64,000 bases of DNA from Endotrypanum monterogeii. Lineage: Eukaryota > Euglenozoa > Kinetoplastea > Trypanosomatida > Trypanosomatidae. Positions 31,006-41,355 of this stretch are shown piece after piece (within the stretch, counting starts at the first letter, position 1; each line of letters begins with the position of its first letter). Below the pieces are notes generated by a model. That model ran no database searches and was not told the origin of the DNA. It saw only the letters and a program-made list of their open reading frames with translations. The stretch covers positions 302,541 to 366,540 of the forward strand of contig CM007347.1 of NCBI GenBank assembly GCA_000333855.2. The letters run 5' to 3'. The translations under genes and the position numbers were made by a program.

Positions 31006-33006
31006 ACCCTCGCCGATTTTTTTTTTTTTGGGCGTACCGCCGGCTGGACTGAAGCAGTATTGCGAGGAGTCATTGTGAGGAGACATGGTGTACAGAGGTC
31101 GTTGAGTAGCTTTGTAGCGATGCAACAACAGCGGCTGCACAGTGTTCTCCAAGGAGGGAAACAGAAAGCGTGACACGTACAAGGAGAGGGCCGATCCATT
31201 GTTTCTCGTTGATACCCATTTTCCCTCAAATCAGTTTTACGGCGTCCGCCTTTATTAGATCAAGCGAACCTGAGCACTCGCCAAAGTGCGACAAGATCTG
31301 CACCGGACTGAAGTCTCATCGAAGGGAACCGGAAAACTGTCCATACACGCTGGCACGTGCACCAGTCGCTTTTTGATTCAGAGTGCAGATAGCTTCCCTC
31401 TGTACGGCGCCTGCGACCAGGCTCTCCATGCGGGGGAGACAACAACGGAACGTTTTACGACTGTGAACAACACGGCGGCACGATGCTTCTCCGAAGGCGC
31501 AAAAGTGCGATTCTTACGGGGCCCTCTTGCCTCCGTGTGACCCCGTGGAGTTCTCCAGACTGCTTGGAGGGTGCTGTGTCGTTAAACGAGTCGCGGGTCT
31601 CCTCCGGCTCCTCAAGCCCGCTCCTGGGCGTCCTTTGACCATTTCCATGGAAAACATCGCCACCACCGTGCTGACGAGCCCGTTAGCCGGACTTCTGTCA
31701 TTCTAGCTACACTTTTTTCTGTTGAGGAAAAAAATAGAAAGAAGATTTTGTCGATGGGGCGAATAGGTGCATTTACGCCATCCAGAAGTCCCCGAAGTTT
31801 TTTTTTCTGACTTTGCCTATGCACTACGCTGAACAATATTTGATGTAAACAATCTGCTGTTACGTTTTTTTTTTCATGAACATGTGCGTATGTGTGCGTG
31901 CTTGTGTGTGTGTGTGTCTGGCAGGGGAGAAGAGGGGACTTTGTGTAAATATTTTGTGATGAACTGTCTTTCCTTTGTCTGGGATGGATGAATGAATTGG
32001 CGATGGGAAAGGCGGGAGAAAGAACAGTAAGGCGTTTGCTTAGAGTTACTTTCTCTTCTCTACCCCACCCCACCAGAGGGGGAGCAAAAAAACTTTTTTT
32101 TCGAGTTTTTTCCCTTTTTCTGAGGTCTTAAGTTCTGTACACACACACACACAGAGAGAGAGACACACATTATATGTATATAAAAGGGTTTGTTATGAAA
32201 TGTTGCTTCAATGGCGGCGGGCGTTGTAGTTCAGCGGTACCGTTGCGCTTAATGCGAAATACCACTCATTTTTTTTTTTCGTCCTGCACACATGCAGATC
32301 GACATGTCGTTCTTCTTGGTCTCCTCGCTTGTCTTTGCGAATAAGTTTCTTGGGATGGGTGCATCCCTTTCTCTCTCGCGGTGAGGGCGCTCAAATTGGC
32401 GGGGCTGCTCATCCGTATTTTCATCCATTTTGCTTATCCACCCTTACTTCTTTGTGTGCACTTGTGTGTTTGAAACTGTAGATCCTCTCACTATATGCGA
32501 TCTTTTTTCGTGAAATCTTTTTTCGATGTGTGAACATGACCCCATCTATCTCATCTTTTGCGACGGAAATACCTAGAGTGCCGGATCAAAGTTTTTCGTA
32601 TTCTAATTCCCTCACCGAATAGGACAAAATAAACATATATATATGTGTGTGTACGTCATGTAAACTCTGCTGGGTGTGCTGATCGCTGATAGAAATACTA
32701 TCATTTCCTAATCCTCGTTTGGCTTTCTCTGTGGGGGAGGGGGTCGCAGAAAGCACGAAGCAGTCGCTACAGCATGAGCGGTAGCAGAGAATTTGCTGAT
32801 GCTAAACAGGCAACGGTAGCGAGTGCGGGACATCCCTCTTTTTTCCACTTTCGCTAGATCACTAAATTTTCCTCGCTGGTACTGAAAGTGCTCTTGGTTG
32901 TCTAGAGTAAGGTCTGCGTCGGAGAAAAAAATATGCTGGTCCAAGTAGCTCTGTGTCCGGCTTTCTATCGCTGCTCAACCCCACCACACTCCTTGTCCAC
33001 ATGTAC

Positions 33007-33056
33007 CCTAATCCCACTCTTCCTCCGTCTCCTTCTTCTCGCACAAAACATAAAAG
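33007..33056 (+). promoter_or_regulatory. Candidate trans-splice acceptor that decides the start of the 522-aa protein
   Basis: A strong C/T tract (about 33009-33041) followed by AG at 33055-33056. It lies downstream of the in-frame ATG at 32933, so an mRNA spliced here cannot use that ATG. The next in-frame ATG is 33149, about 92 bases on. Confidence 0.55.
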
Positions 33057-33148
33057 TGATAACATTTTGTTTCACGTGTGAGAGCACTCTCCGACGCATA
33101 AATAGATTTCTGGGGTACCCTCAACACTACCAGTTCCTTCCCATCATC

Positions 33149-34717
33149 ATGCCACGCGAAGCTACTGAAGTGCATGCGTCTGGGATACCGAGCGGTTGCT
33201 TTGCCCTCTCATCCCAACACGTTAATGAGCCTGGTGTTTTTCTCCTCTTGAACGGCCTTTTGTGCCGGACAGCAGACGCGAGTGGCCAATTTCGCCCGAT
33301 GGATATCTTTGCTGGTATGTGCCGCGAAGCACAGATTCCTGCCCCTGCCTTGCCTGTAGCCAACCATAATCACGTTCTGCCCCCTGGTTCATCGGAAGAC
33401 ACGGAACTTTCCATAGATTCAGACTGCCCCCTCTTCAACTCTTTTGGTGTGCTCAGTGGAGGGGTTATCATTGACCCCGTGAACGAGTACTTCATTGAGT
33501 ATACGGACTCGGTGCTCTATACCCCCAAAGTTCTGACAGCGCACGACGATCCCGCACGTCAGGGACTGCAGTGGGCCAATGAGAATGCGTTTCGTAACGG
33601 TCAGACAAGGCTCATTCTACCAGAATACCCGCTAACGTTGTGCACCTCGGAGATGCCACTGCCCCCTCGGTACTCTGATGTGCCGTCGAGGATCTCTCGC
33701 TACTCCTCAGATCTTTCCAATGCTCCTCTAATCGCTGGCCCAGAGGCCACCTCGCTGCGTCACGCCGCGCAGGTTGCGATGGAAAATATAAAGCGATGGT
33801 CGACGCAGTTGGCTCCATATCCAGATCGTATTTCAAAATCATCGAAAACGAAGGCGTGTACAGCACTGTGGTCCGATGCCGACGAGCTACGACTTTCAAT
33901 GCGAACGTGCCGAGACGTGCGCGCGAACCCAACAGTGTTTTACTTGCCGCCACGCGTACCGCTTCCTCTGCGGTTTCGTGGCCAGTCGATCGCGCTTTCG
34001 GAGAGCCCCGAGAACAGCTCGCCTGCCGACGCGTACGAATCGACTCCGGATCACGAAGTGGGCAGCCTACACGCAGTTCCGCCGGATGGCGTGCGATGCG
34101 CCGCCTCCTCGTTTACCTGCTACACGGGTGTGCCTCGCTTTGCGGGGTCTACAGACACCGCCCCACGCTCCGACGTGGATGATTTTTCTAAAAGTATGGC
34201 GGTCGTTCGCCTCCGGAAGCGATTACGTCCGTACACTGAAACAGCGTCGATATCATGGCGCACCACCTCCTTTGAAGGCGAGGAGGAGGAGAAGTTTTTG
34301 GTTCCTTTGACTGGAGCAACACCACGCCAGGCAGCGTTTTTGCTCTTCTTCATGTACTTCAATCATCTGGGCATTCTCTGCAATGGTGTGCGTGTTACAG
34401 GAGAGACACTGGCGACCTCATGTTTCCAGGGGAATAATAGGATTGCCAAGACGTGGGGCATCTGCCCGTCAAGTCTGTACGACGTTCACGCCGAAGTAGA
34501 GCGAAAGCGTCGCGTGACGAGGGAACTGAGGGGGAACACGGGGCTAGTGTTCCCTGGCGGAACACGTTGGAGCACGGCGCCAAAAAACCGTGACGGAGTC
34601 GCGGCGGCTTGGACAGCGTTGCTTCTTTCTTCTCGAACTGCCCTCTTGGAGCGCATTACTGTGCTGAACAGCTATTTGTACCGGCTTCATAATGAAAAGC
34701 AGGGGCAGAAGCAGTAG
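33149..34717 (+). CDS. Kinetoplastid hypothetical protein (522 aa)
   Basis: I do not recognise the family. The protein is well composed and plausibly coding. It has an ordered N-terminal part (about 1-150, with hydrophobic strands such as VFLLLNGLLC and SGGVIIDPVNEYFIEY), a Ser/Pro/Arg-rich middle, and an ordered C-terminal part (about 390-515). The C-terminal part begins after an EEEEK cluster and includes ATPRQAAFLLFFMYFNHLG and a closing helix rich in Leu/Arg. There is no signal peptide on this start and no clear membrane span. The frame continues upstream to an ATG at 32933, adding 72 residues (first residues MLVQVALCPAFYRC). That extension is encoded by the polypyrimidine tract and precedes the likely splice acceptor, so 33149 is preferred. 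Function unknown. Confidence 0.78.
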   Translation: MPREATEVHASGIPSGCFALSSQHVNEPGVFLLLNGLLCRTADASGQFRPMDIFAGMCREAQIPAPALPVANHNHVLPPGSSEDTELSIDSDCPLFNSFGVLSGGVIIDPVNEYFIEYTDSVLYTPKVLTAHDDPARQGLQWANENAFRNGQTRLILPEYPLTLCTSEMPLPPRYSDVPSRISRYSSDLSNAPLIAGPEATSLRHAAQVAMENIKRWSTQLAPYPDRISKSSKTKACTALWSDADELRLSMRTCRDVRANPTVFYLPPRVPLPLRFRGQSIALSESPENSSPADAYESTPDHEVGSLHAVPPDGVRCAASSFTCYTGVPRFAGSTDTAPRSDVDDFSKSMAVVRLRKRLRPYTETASISWRTTSFEGEEEEKFLVPLTGATPRQAAFLLFFMYFNHLGILCNGVRVTGETLATSCFQGNNRIAKTWGICPSSLYDVHAEVERKRRVTRELRGNTGLVFPGGTRWSTAPKNRDGVAAAWTALLLSSRTALLERITVLNSYLYRLHNEKQGQKQ

Positions 34718-35330
34718 CGGCAGCATCTACTGATGCAAAACGCCTTGGCCACTGGCGGAGTCTTGTGCTTTCCCCCCCCCCTCCCCCCTGTCTCCTAACA
34801 CACACCACATCACCTCTTATTCCTCACCTCTACATGAGATACTTGATATTCCAGCCACATGAAAAGGATCGACTTTGTAGTAGTGTCCTTCGAGGCTTGC
34901 GGGCTGCATCTTATTAGGTAAAGACTGTGTCTTTTGTCTACCTCGCCTCCCTCCCTGTCTCCTTCGTACTGAACACATCCTCAGATACGCAGTAACGACA
35001 AAAAAAAAAGCAAGCCACATGTGAGCACAACAAAACGATAAAAAGGGGCATGCTCTGTTGCAACGGCGGACGACTGTGGAGGAACATCGTCTACACAGTT
35101 TGCACGCGAACGCGGTGAAACAGTGGTTTCAGTGCCGATACTTCTCTGCAAATCAAAGCTTCTCATCGGACAAGGTCATCTCTACGTTGTGTGTATTCTC
35201 TCCTCCTTTTCTATCCCTACACTCTCACACGGAGTTTCTTTTACCACATGCGATCTACGCTGGATGTATCTTCTCCACTGAATCGCTGCTGGCCTCCCAC
35301 ACACCATACACGGGCACTGTTGAGTGTATC

Positions 35331-35371
<41 letters not shown>

Positions 35372-35743
35372 GTGCTTGCGGGCTTGCGAGGTAGTGGGGT
35401 TTGTCTTCCGTTGAGGAGAAAGGGGGAAGAGTGAGCACAAGAAGTTTTACCAAGGTGCCTAAGAAAGGCAGGCAGAAGGACGTGATTGGATCTCATCTCT
35501 CTCAAACTTCTCAAGGAGTTGTGAAGGGAAAAGTGCAAGACCGTTTGCTTTTCGCAGGTGGCTCCCCCCCCCTCTCTCATTCTCTCTCTGGCGCTACTTG
35601 ACGAAGTCTCCCAGACTGATACAATCATCGCTAGACATTGTCACTAAACTGGTATGGTATTTATTATCCCTGTTCGCTGTCACCGAGCCCCCTATCGCAA
35701 ATCACTCAGAAGCCGTCTTCTCATATATATATTTAAAAAAAAA
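34718..35743. other. Intergenic spacer (1.0 kb)
   Basis: No gene. Contains C9 near 34774, A9 near 35001, an interrupted (TA)n microsatellite (35329-35371) and a strong C/T tract (35561-35589) followed by AG at 35605-35606. That acceptor would leave an in-frame ATG at 35654 inside the mRNA of the next gene; a weaker tract with AG at 35686-35687 would exclude it. Confidence 0.7.
35329..35371. repeat. Interrupted (TA)n microsatellite
   Basis: About 43 bases of alternating T/A with one TG interruption, in the spacer before the mitochondrial helical-repeat gene. Confidence 0.93.
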
Positions 35744-38353
35744 ATGTTGCGACTGAGCCGGCGCGCCTTCGCCATGGTTACAGCAGCAGCCATCACCGGC
35801 GCAGCAACAAAACTGAATGCGCTCCTCGACATGAAGAATCGCACTTATCCCGTTCCGCACAGTGACGTGAAGCGCTTTCTCAGAGCGGAGGTGATGCCCG
35901 TGCTTGAGGGAACGGAGCTGGATAGACGAGGGAACTCAACAGACCTACGCCACTTTCTAGGTCAACTGACTCGAGATGCGGCCTTCGCGGCCGTCATTGT
36001 TGGTGCCCGTCCGGAGGCGAGCTTCATGCGGACCGTTGTGAAGTGTATCAAAGAGGATCATCAGCGCATGCGCTTTCTGCCGAAGATGTCCTCTCCGCAA
36101 GCAAGTAAAATAATTGAGTACTTTTGCAAAGTGGGTGTGAAGGACACAGAGGTGTATCCAATATTGATATCAAGATTGAACTTTGCCTCTCTGAGCGAGA
36201 TTGGGAGGGTCATGTTTGCGCTCACGGAGTCAGGCCTTCACGCGCTGAACATGCTTGTTGTTGTACCACTTTACAGTGGAGATAAGTGGGTGCTTGAACT
36301 CAACGAGAGGGCGACGAAAAAAAACGCATCCTCCTGTAACGCCTTCGATGCCGTACGAGTTTTGCGAGCGCTCTCCAAATCCTGTCGCGGTTATGTCGAG
36401 GAACACCGCCGCTCCTCGTCGATTCAGATGACGGACGTCCCAGGTGAAAGCCTTCACCTATTTAGAAATAACCTTCTCCGCTTTATCTTTGAAAACGCGT
36501 CCGTCCTCCGCGGTGCTCATTGGCTCAATGTCGCACGTGCGCTTCTGAACTTTCCCAGCGAGTTCATCGAACTTCGGCACCTCGTCCGCGAGTACCCAGC
36601 TATTGAGCAGGAGGTGCAACGGGCCCTGTGCACTACAAGAAATGAGGAGACCACATCGTCACCCCAAGCCACGATTTCGCAATGCGGGATCAACTGCGAA
36701 ACTGTCGGAGCGGCCGCCCTGCAGCGTGTCTTCCAATACGCAGAGCAGCAAACCCCCTTCCCTGAGGGAGAGGCGGGAGGCCCTGTAAGAGAAGATTTCC
36801 CCTTCGACTTGAGCTATGTTGACCTCGTAAAGCTGCTCCCTTTGCTAGATCAGTTTAACCGCACAACACCTGAGTCGCTGACCCAGCAGCGTGTGGAGCT
36901 TGCCTTGCAAGTCGTGTGTGCGAACTTGCAGCGTCTTGGGCTGCGGGACCTTGTTACCGCTCTTCAAGCCCTGCGTCGCACCAGACCATCGACCAAGACA
37001 ACAGCGGCGGTGGAGGCCATCGCGGAAGAAGCAGGAAACCGTCTCGTTGTCTCTTCTCCAGAAGAAGTCCTCACTGACGTTTCTTTTCGCACTGTTTCGC
37101 AGCTGGCAGCCGCGTTGGCGGCACTGCGTGTCACCCGCTGCGATGGTTTTGTAACGTTCGTGGCTACCGGGAAGAACATATTTCCTTCGTCACTGACAGT
37201 AGACACCGCGCTTTCGTTTATCAACGCTTTGTCGGCTCTCAAGATGACATCGTCAAGTGTGTGCCACGGTGCACTGGAGGCGATACTAAATGGTGTGCTG
37301 AGATTTTACGTGCAGCAGCTACGGAATGGGCCCTTGATGGACGCCTTTCCCATCTTCGTCGCACGGATGCTGCGTGGATGCGTGCTGTTGGACTATATAC
37401 CCCCCGTTCGTATCATGAGGAGCCTTCTTCTTGGCACAGAAGAGGCCCCGATGCGAATCAGTGATGAGGTGCGCGCTGCTGGTGGCGGGCTCGTCTTCGA
37501 CCTCTCTCGCTCCTTAGCCCACTTCGCGAAACAGGCGCGGACCACCGCACCGGAGCGGGAAAGAGATCTCTGGGAAATCGGCGTGCTGCGAGTTGCACTG
37601 CCTCTTGCTATCGCGTCTACCCAAAACACGGCACATGCCTTGGAAACCTATCGGCAGGCAGCATCCTCTTCCCACACAGCGGTATCGTGGAGATCCACAG
37701 TAGAAATGATTGCCCTCTTTGTTGATCCAGAGATGAGCAACATCGACAGGGGCACGATGGTGCAGCGCTTGCACATTATATTTCCAGAGGTTGAAGCGCT
37801 GCTGAAAGCCGCTGCGACAGCAACCCGTGCACACCTGGACCAGTGCGCCCGACACGTTCACCATATTGAGGAAGCTCGCCAGCGTTCAAGACAGACACAC
37901 TTCAACGCTAAATGTAACGTCCACTTTCTCTCTGCTTTGCTGATTTTTGAATACGTGGTTTTCCATGCGAACGCGCTGGTCTCGAGGCTCTCCCTCAATT
38001 CCGCTAACAAGACAGATGTCGCAGCCACGGAACACCTCGAGATGGATAAGGTGACTCTAATGGGTCTAAAGAACCGTTACTGTGAATACCTCAACACACC
38101 CACTAGCGATTCGCTTCTTGACACGCCCTTGGGTATAGTTCGCCGCATCTTTGAGTGCCCACTCTCCGGTCCTGTGGCCCGGGCAGACGCTGAACCGCCG
38201 ACAGTCGCACTGTTGGACAGAAGGGACGCCGTGGAGATAACGACCACACTGCCTTTCGCCCTTTCTCTTGTAATGGACCCTGGGCCGGTAAACGAATTTT
38301 TCACCGAACAGTGCCTCTCCATTATGGTGAGGGACGCAGAGGAGTCTGGTTGA
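35744..38353 (+). CDS. Putative mitochondrial alpha-helical-repeat protein
   Basis: The 869-aa product from ATG 35744 begins MLRLSRRAFAMVTAAAITG, a good mitochondrial presequence (basic, hydroxylated, no acids). Beyond it the protein is almost wholly alpha-helical. Repeating helix pairs of the form LVTALQALRRTR, LAAALAALRVTR and FINALSALKMTS (about 410-530) recall the FASTK/RAP and octotricopeptide-type solenoids that bind organellar RNA. The sequence is too divergent for me to assign a family, and I see no RAP domain at the C-terminus. A role in mitochondrial RNA processing or ribosome assembly is inference from this look alone. The frame also includes an in-frame ATG at 35654, which would add 30 residues encoded partly by a TA/A-rich stretch; RNA 5' ends would decide. 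Confidence 0.8.
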   Translation: MLRLSRRAFAMVTAAAITGAATKLNALLDMKNRTYPVPHSDVKRFLRAEVMPVLEGTELDRRGNSTDLRHFLGQLTRDAAFAAVIVGARPEASFMRTVVKCIKEDHQRMRFLPKMSSPQASKIIEYFCKVGVKDTEVYPILISRLNFASLSEIGRVMFALTESGLHALNMLVVVPLYSGDKWVLELNERATKKNASSCNAFDAVRVLRALSKSCRGYVEEHRRSSSIQMTDVPGESLHLFRNNLLRFIFENASVLRGAHWLNVARALLNFPSEFIELRHLVREYPAIEQEVQRALCTTRNEETTSSPQATISQCGINCETVGAAALQRVFQYAEQQTPFPEGEAGGPVREDFPFDLSYVDLVKLLPLLDQFNRTTPESLTQQRVELALQVVCANLQRLGLRDLVTALQALRRTRPSTKTTAAVEAIAEEAGNRLVVSSPEEVLTDVSFRTVSQLAAALAALRVTRCDGFVTFVATGKNIFPSSLTVDTALSFINALSALKMTSSSVCHGALEAILNGVLRFYVQQLRNGPLMDAFPIFVARMLRGCVLLDYIPPVRIMRSLLLGTEEAPMRISDEVRAAGGGLVFDLSRSLAHFAKQARTTAPERERDLWEIGVLRVALPLAIASTQNTAHALETYRQAASSSHTAVSWRSTVEMIALFVDPEMSNIDRGTMVQRLHIIFPEVEALLKAAATATRAHLDQCARHVHHIEEARQRSRQTHFNAKCNVHFLSALLIFEYVVFHANALVSRLSLNSANKTDVAATEHLEMDKVTLMGLKNRYCEYLNTPTSDSLLDTPLGIVRRIFECPLSGPVARADAEPPTVALLDRRDAVEITTTLPFALSLVMDPGPVNEFFTEQCLSIMVRDAEESG

Positions 38354-38656
38354 CTCGACGGAAGAAGAGGGACTCGCTGCCCCCTCCCCCCTGTACCCTT
38401 GTGAAAGGTGCGGTGGCCAAAAGACACTAAGCGATTCACATTGTGTGTAGGGGGGAGGAGGGGGAGGCAAACACAGGTGCGACTGGGAAGAAAATAGTGT
38501 GTGTATGTGCTGTCTCTCTGCGCCATTATGAACGTAGATGTAGCTAACGGACCTCCACTCACCTCCTCCACACGTCTCTATGAGCACCGGCGTATGGCGG
38601 ATTTTTAAAAAATCCCTCTAACCTGTATCCTCTACGTATTCCTTGGGTGCACCAGG

Positions 38657-38714
<58 letters not shown>
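38657..38714. repeat. (CA)8(TA)8(TG)13 compound microsatellite with a perfect 48-bp palindrome
   Basis: Eight CA, eight TA and thirteen TG units follow one another without interruption. The first 48 bases (38657-38704) equal their own reverse complement, so the DNA can extrude as a cruciform and the RNA can fold into one long hairpin. It lies about 300 bases after the stop of the helical-repeat gene. Confidence 0.95.
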
Positions 38715-38724
<10 letters not shown>

Positions 38725-38889
38725 GGCCTTCAGTGTACATCGGCTGGTTTAAGTATCACGAGAGAAACATGCAGCGAAACACCCATGGAACACGCCTTAG
38801 AACCAGCAATGGCACCAATCCATACCATGGGGAGAAAAAAAGAGAAAATTTGTGGGATGGCAAATGATGAAAAAAAAAAACATGTATAC

Positions 38890-38913
<24 letters not shown>
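38890..38913. repeat. (TA)n microsatellite
   Basis: About 24 bases of alternating T/A, the second such tract in this spacer. Confidence 0.93.
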
Positions 38914-38920
<7 letters not shown>

Positions 38921-39309
38921 TTGATGTACTCGGGGAAATCAACAGCGCAAAGGTAACACTTCGCACTGCTTCCTGTATGTATTTTCTGTTTGTCGAGCGA
39001 CAGCCCATACTTCTCCTCTTGCAGGACTCTCCTATCAGCGTACGCCGGATGCTTTCCTATTTGCACAGTATTGATGGAGGAGAGAACGACTACTTTTGCT
39101 CTGCGTGGTGGACATGGCGTGTGTAGACATATGTTCGGCCTTCCTCAGCTTGCTCTCTTGCTTCACCCTTCTACGTTTCTCCCCCTGACCTCCTGCGTGA
39201 TCTCATACACTCGACTGTCGGTGCTTATGTCGATTCTGGTTTTGATACGGATGCTCAAATTAGCTCTGTGCGCACGCTTTGCTTGTTGTCGTTTGCAGAC
39301 GGCAGCGAC

Positions 39310-39330
39310 CTTATCTTTTCTCGCTACCAG
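39310..39330 (+). promoter_or_regulatory. Candidate trans-splice acceptor that decides the start of the 575-aa protein
   Basis: A short T/C tract ends in AG at 39329-39330, 17 bases before the first in-frame ATG at 39348. The frame is open further upstream only to a TTG at 39279, so 39348 is the natural start. Confidence 0.5.
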
Positions 39331-39347
39331 GCCAGAGGTATTTGGCC

Positions 39348-41075
39348 ATGCAGCGCTCAAGGAGCCGGCAGCCATCGTCGCGGCTGGGTGCGACTGCTGC
39401 GGGTGCGACCTTCACGGCGGCAGACTTGAACAGACTGCAAAGCCGACTTCATCAATCCGGCGCCATTGTCTCCTCTCGCTCTGCGGTGTCGAGGGCTGAT
39501 ACGAACATCGACTTTGAGGTTGTTGATGTCGGTGAAGGGCGATGCGCAACCCTGATTGAGCACCTGTTGGCACGGCTGGAGCAGCATGGCCTCCGTCGCC
39601 GACTGGTTTCGGAGGATGACGCCTCTGCGTACGCGGTGGACGTGGCCGCTCGTACGGATACATCGGAGACTTCCGATGACGACGACAGCGGCGAAGCGAA
39701 TCTGTCAGAGAAACTCAGCTCTACAGCCTCTCGCTCCTCAGATGATCGAGCTCGCTCCTCTGTGGCGTCGTCACGACCGCTTGAAATACGTGAGGCGCAC
39801 TACTACTTGTGTGTGCCTTGTGAGCTTCGCCTTACGCGCATCAGTCGTCGATCGCCACGCTGGTGCGCCTTGGAAGACGTTCACTTCCACTTTTCTTCCG
39901 CGACGCACCGTGCCACCGCCTCATGGATGGCAGATGAGGATATCGACGAGACTCTCCACTCCTCTCCATTTATTACGCCACTGCACTACTACAGTCGCAT
40001 TTATATCAACGGCATTCCAACGCTTCTGTCACGTCGTCCAGGCGGGGGCGACATGTTCTACCCACTTCCGCACGAACAGGACCTTGTCGCATCCATGAGC
40101 GCATCGCTGGAACAGCGTAATGAGAATTTGATCGACCCCAATGGCTTTCAAATGACGTCAGACTCCTCCGAAGCGTCGGAAGCCTCAAACAGAAAACTAT
40201 TTCCCTCCTCTAAACTGAGAGGAGCGCAAGGAGGGGCTCCTGCATTATGGTATCGTGCGCTCCCCAGCGTCTACACGGGACTTGTCCAGCTCATACGCCG
40301 CACGCACCCCTCAGCTGTCACTGAAACGCCATCGGATGGCCGTAAATACCGGCTCAATCGCACAAAATCGCGCACCATGGTGACTGTAGACCACTGCAGC
40401 CTTGATGATTACCGTAGACATTCGTGGATGCCCCCACAGATGGTGCCGCTGTCGCCAGCAGTGTATGGAATCCACCGAGAGCGTCTTCCCAAGCCTTTGT
40501 TGGCCCGCTTAGAGGAGGCCACTCAATCTGGAACGGAGATGGGCCTGCCGCTACACAGGCGCCAAGTATTGACAGCTGATTCATCGCACCGGACAGTGTA
40601 CACACAGTCCCTCATCCCGATGGCGGAGGGTATGCGTGACCATCATCGACAAGGTGACGATATTACGACCGCCGCCCCTGTTCCGACCACTGTCTTTGAA
40701 GATGAATGCTATCGTGTCGCTCTCGTTTCCGCAGTGGATCGGGCCCATCAAGCAAAACTCTATCCTTTCGATCTCTCTCGTCAGGTGAGTGGTCACATGA
40801 ACTCCGCCGACAACGCCTCACCGGAGATGAGTCAGCCGGTGCTGACGCTTGAGCTATTGATGCACCATACACAAGCCACCTCCCAGTCCTGGGAACCGCC
40901 CCGGGGCTCCCCCGTGCCGAGCACTGAACTGATGCCCCCCTCTGCTGGGAGCGGCAGCAGTCACCCCACCGGATGTAGAAGCTCACAAAGCACTGCATCT
41001 TCACCTGTGTCTGAAGACTCCTCTACCCCAAGTTCATCGTCCCGCATACACAAGCGCATCAAGCGAGAAATCTAG
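39348..41075 (+). CDS. Kinetoplastid hypothetical protein, Ser/acidic-rich (575 aa)
   Basis: Not recognised. The N-terminal ~25 residues are Arg/Ser/Ala-rich (MQRSRSRQPSSRLGATAAG). Residues ~70-140 contain a helix followed by an acidic Ser-rich linker with a DDDDSGE cluster. An ordered core follows (about 148-255), with alternating strands such as HYYLCVPCELRLTRI, VHFHFSSATHRA and YYSRIYINGIPTLLSRRPGG, and further ordered segments lie near 290-490. The C-terminal ~60 residues are Ser/Pro-rich and end in a basic cluster (IHKRIKREI). No signal peptide, membrane span or catalytic motif is visible. The terminal basic cluster could serve in nuclear import, which is a guess. Length and composition support a real gene. 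Confidence 0.75.
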   Translation: MQRSRSRQPSSRLGATAAGATFTAADLNRLQSRLHQSGAIVSSRSAVSRADTNIDFEVVDVGEGRCATLIEHLLARLEQHGLRRRLVSEDDASAYAVDVAARTDTSETSDDDDSGEANLSEKLSSTASRSSDDRARSSVASSRPLEIREAHYYLCVPCELRLTRISRRSPRWCALEDVHFHFSSATHRATASWMADEDIDETLHSSPFITPLHYYSRIYINGIPTLLSRRPGGGDMFYPLPHEQDLVASMSASLEQRNENLIDPNGFQMTSDSSEASEASNRKLFPSSKLRGAQGGAPALWYRALPSVYTGLVQLIRRTHPSAVTETPSDGRKYRLNRTKSRTMVTVDHCSLDDYRRHSWMPPQMVPLSPAVYGIHRERLPKPLLARLEEATQSGTEMGLPLHRRQVLTADSSHRTVYTQSLIPMAEGMRDHHRQGDDITTAAPVPTTVFEDECYRVALVSAVDRAHQAKLYPFDLSRQVSGHMNSADNASPEMSQPVLTLELLMHHTQATSQSWEPPRGSPVPSTELMPPSAGSGSSHPTGCRSSQSTASSPVSEDSSTPSSSSRIHKRIKREI

Positions 41076-41355
41076 TGAATCCATAGATACTCCACCTTCT
41101 ACCCGCAATAGTGTGTCTGCACGCACTGCGAGAGGTACACGCCTGTAGACGAGTTGGAGAGGAGACACAATGTCGACTCGAGATCGAATTCTCTATTATC
41201 ACCATGTTCCTTTACGCCCGCACACCCTTTTCCCTCGGCTCCCAGCCGACATGTGTGCCCTCCCCACCATGGGGTGAACACACGAGTCAGTTTCTATTGA
41301 CTATCGCAGCGCTCCGTTATCGGTTGGGTTTCTGACTCGCCTTTTTTTTTTTTTT

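Larger units (their letters stand above)
30586..33148. other. Intergenic spacer (2.56 kb)
   Basis: Holds a (TA)n microsatellite (30964-30992) running into (TG)n, then a block of mixed, not pyrimidine-rich composition (about 31040-31640) with stop-free stretches up to 85 codons (for example 31286-31540). After that come ordinary T-rich and (TG)n sequence and a short (AC)n(AG)n tract near 32140-32170. The open frame of the next gene extends back to an ATG at 32933, but that part is encoded by the polypyrimidine tract and is treated as non-coding. Confidence 0.6.
38354..39347. other. Intergenic spacer (1.0 kb)
   Basis: No gene supported. Contains the perfect (CA)8(TA)8(TG)8 palindrome, an A10 run near 38870, a second (TA)n (38890-38913) and, at the end, the splice signal for the next gene. 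A stop-free frame from 38990 runs into the next CDS in a different frame and is not called. Confidence 0.65.

Noticed and set aside
32217..32265. tRNA-like A-box (TGTAGTTCAGCGGT) in a spacer
   Set aside because: No B-box (GGTTCGANNCC) or acceptor pairing within 60 bases downstream; the following sequence is a T11 run.
32933..33148. 72-residue N-terminal extension of the 522-aa protein from an in-frame ATG
   Set aside because: It is encoded by the polypyrimidine tract and precedes the likely splice acceptor at 33055-33056. The apparent hydrophobic leader is an artefact of C/T-rich codons.
38990..39499. 170-codon frame overlapping the 5' part of the 575-aa gene in another frame
   Set aside because: Starts at TTG, crosses the splice signal and has no domain; the overlapping ATG frame is longer and follows an acceptor.
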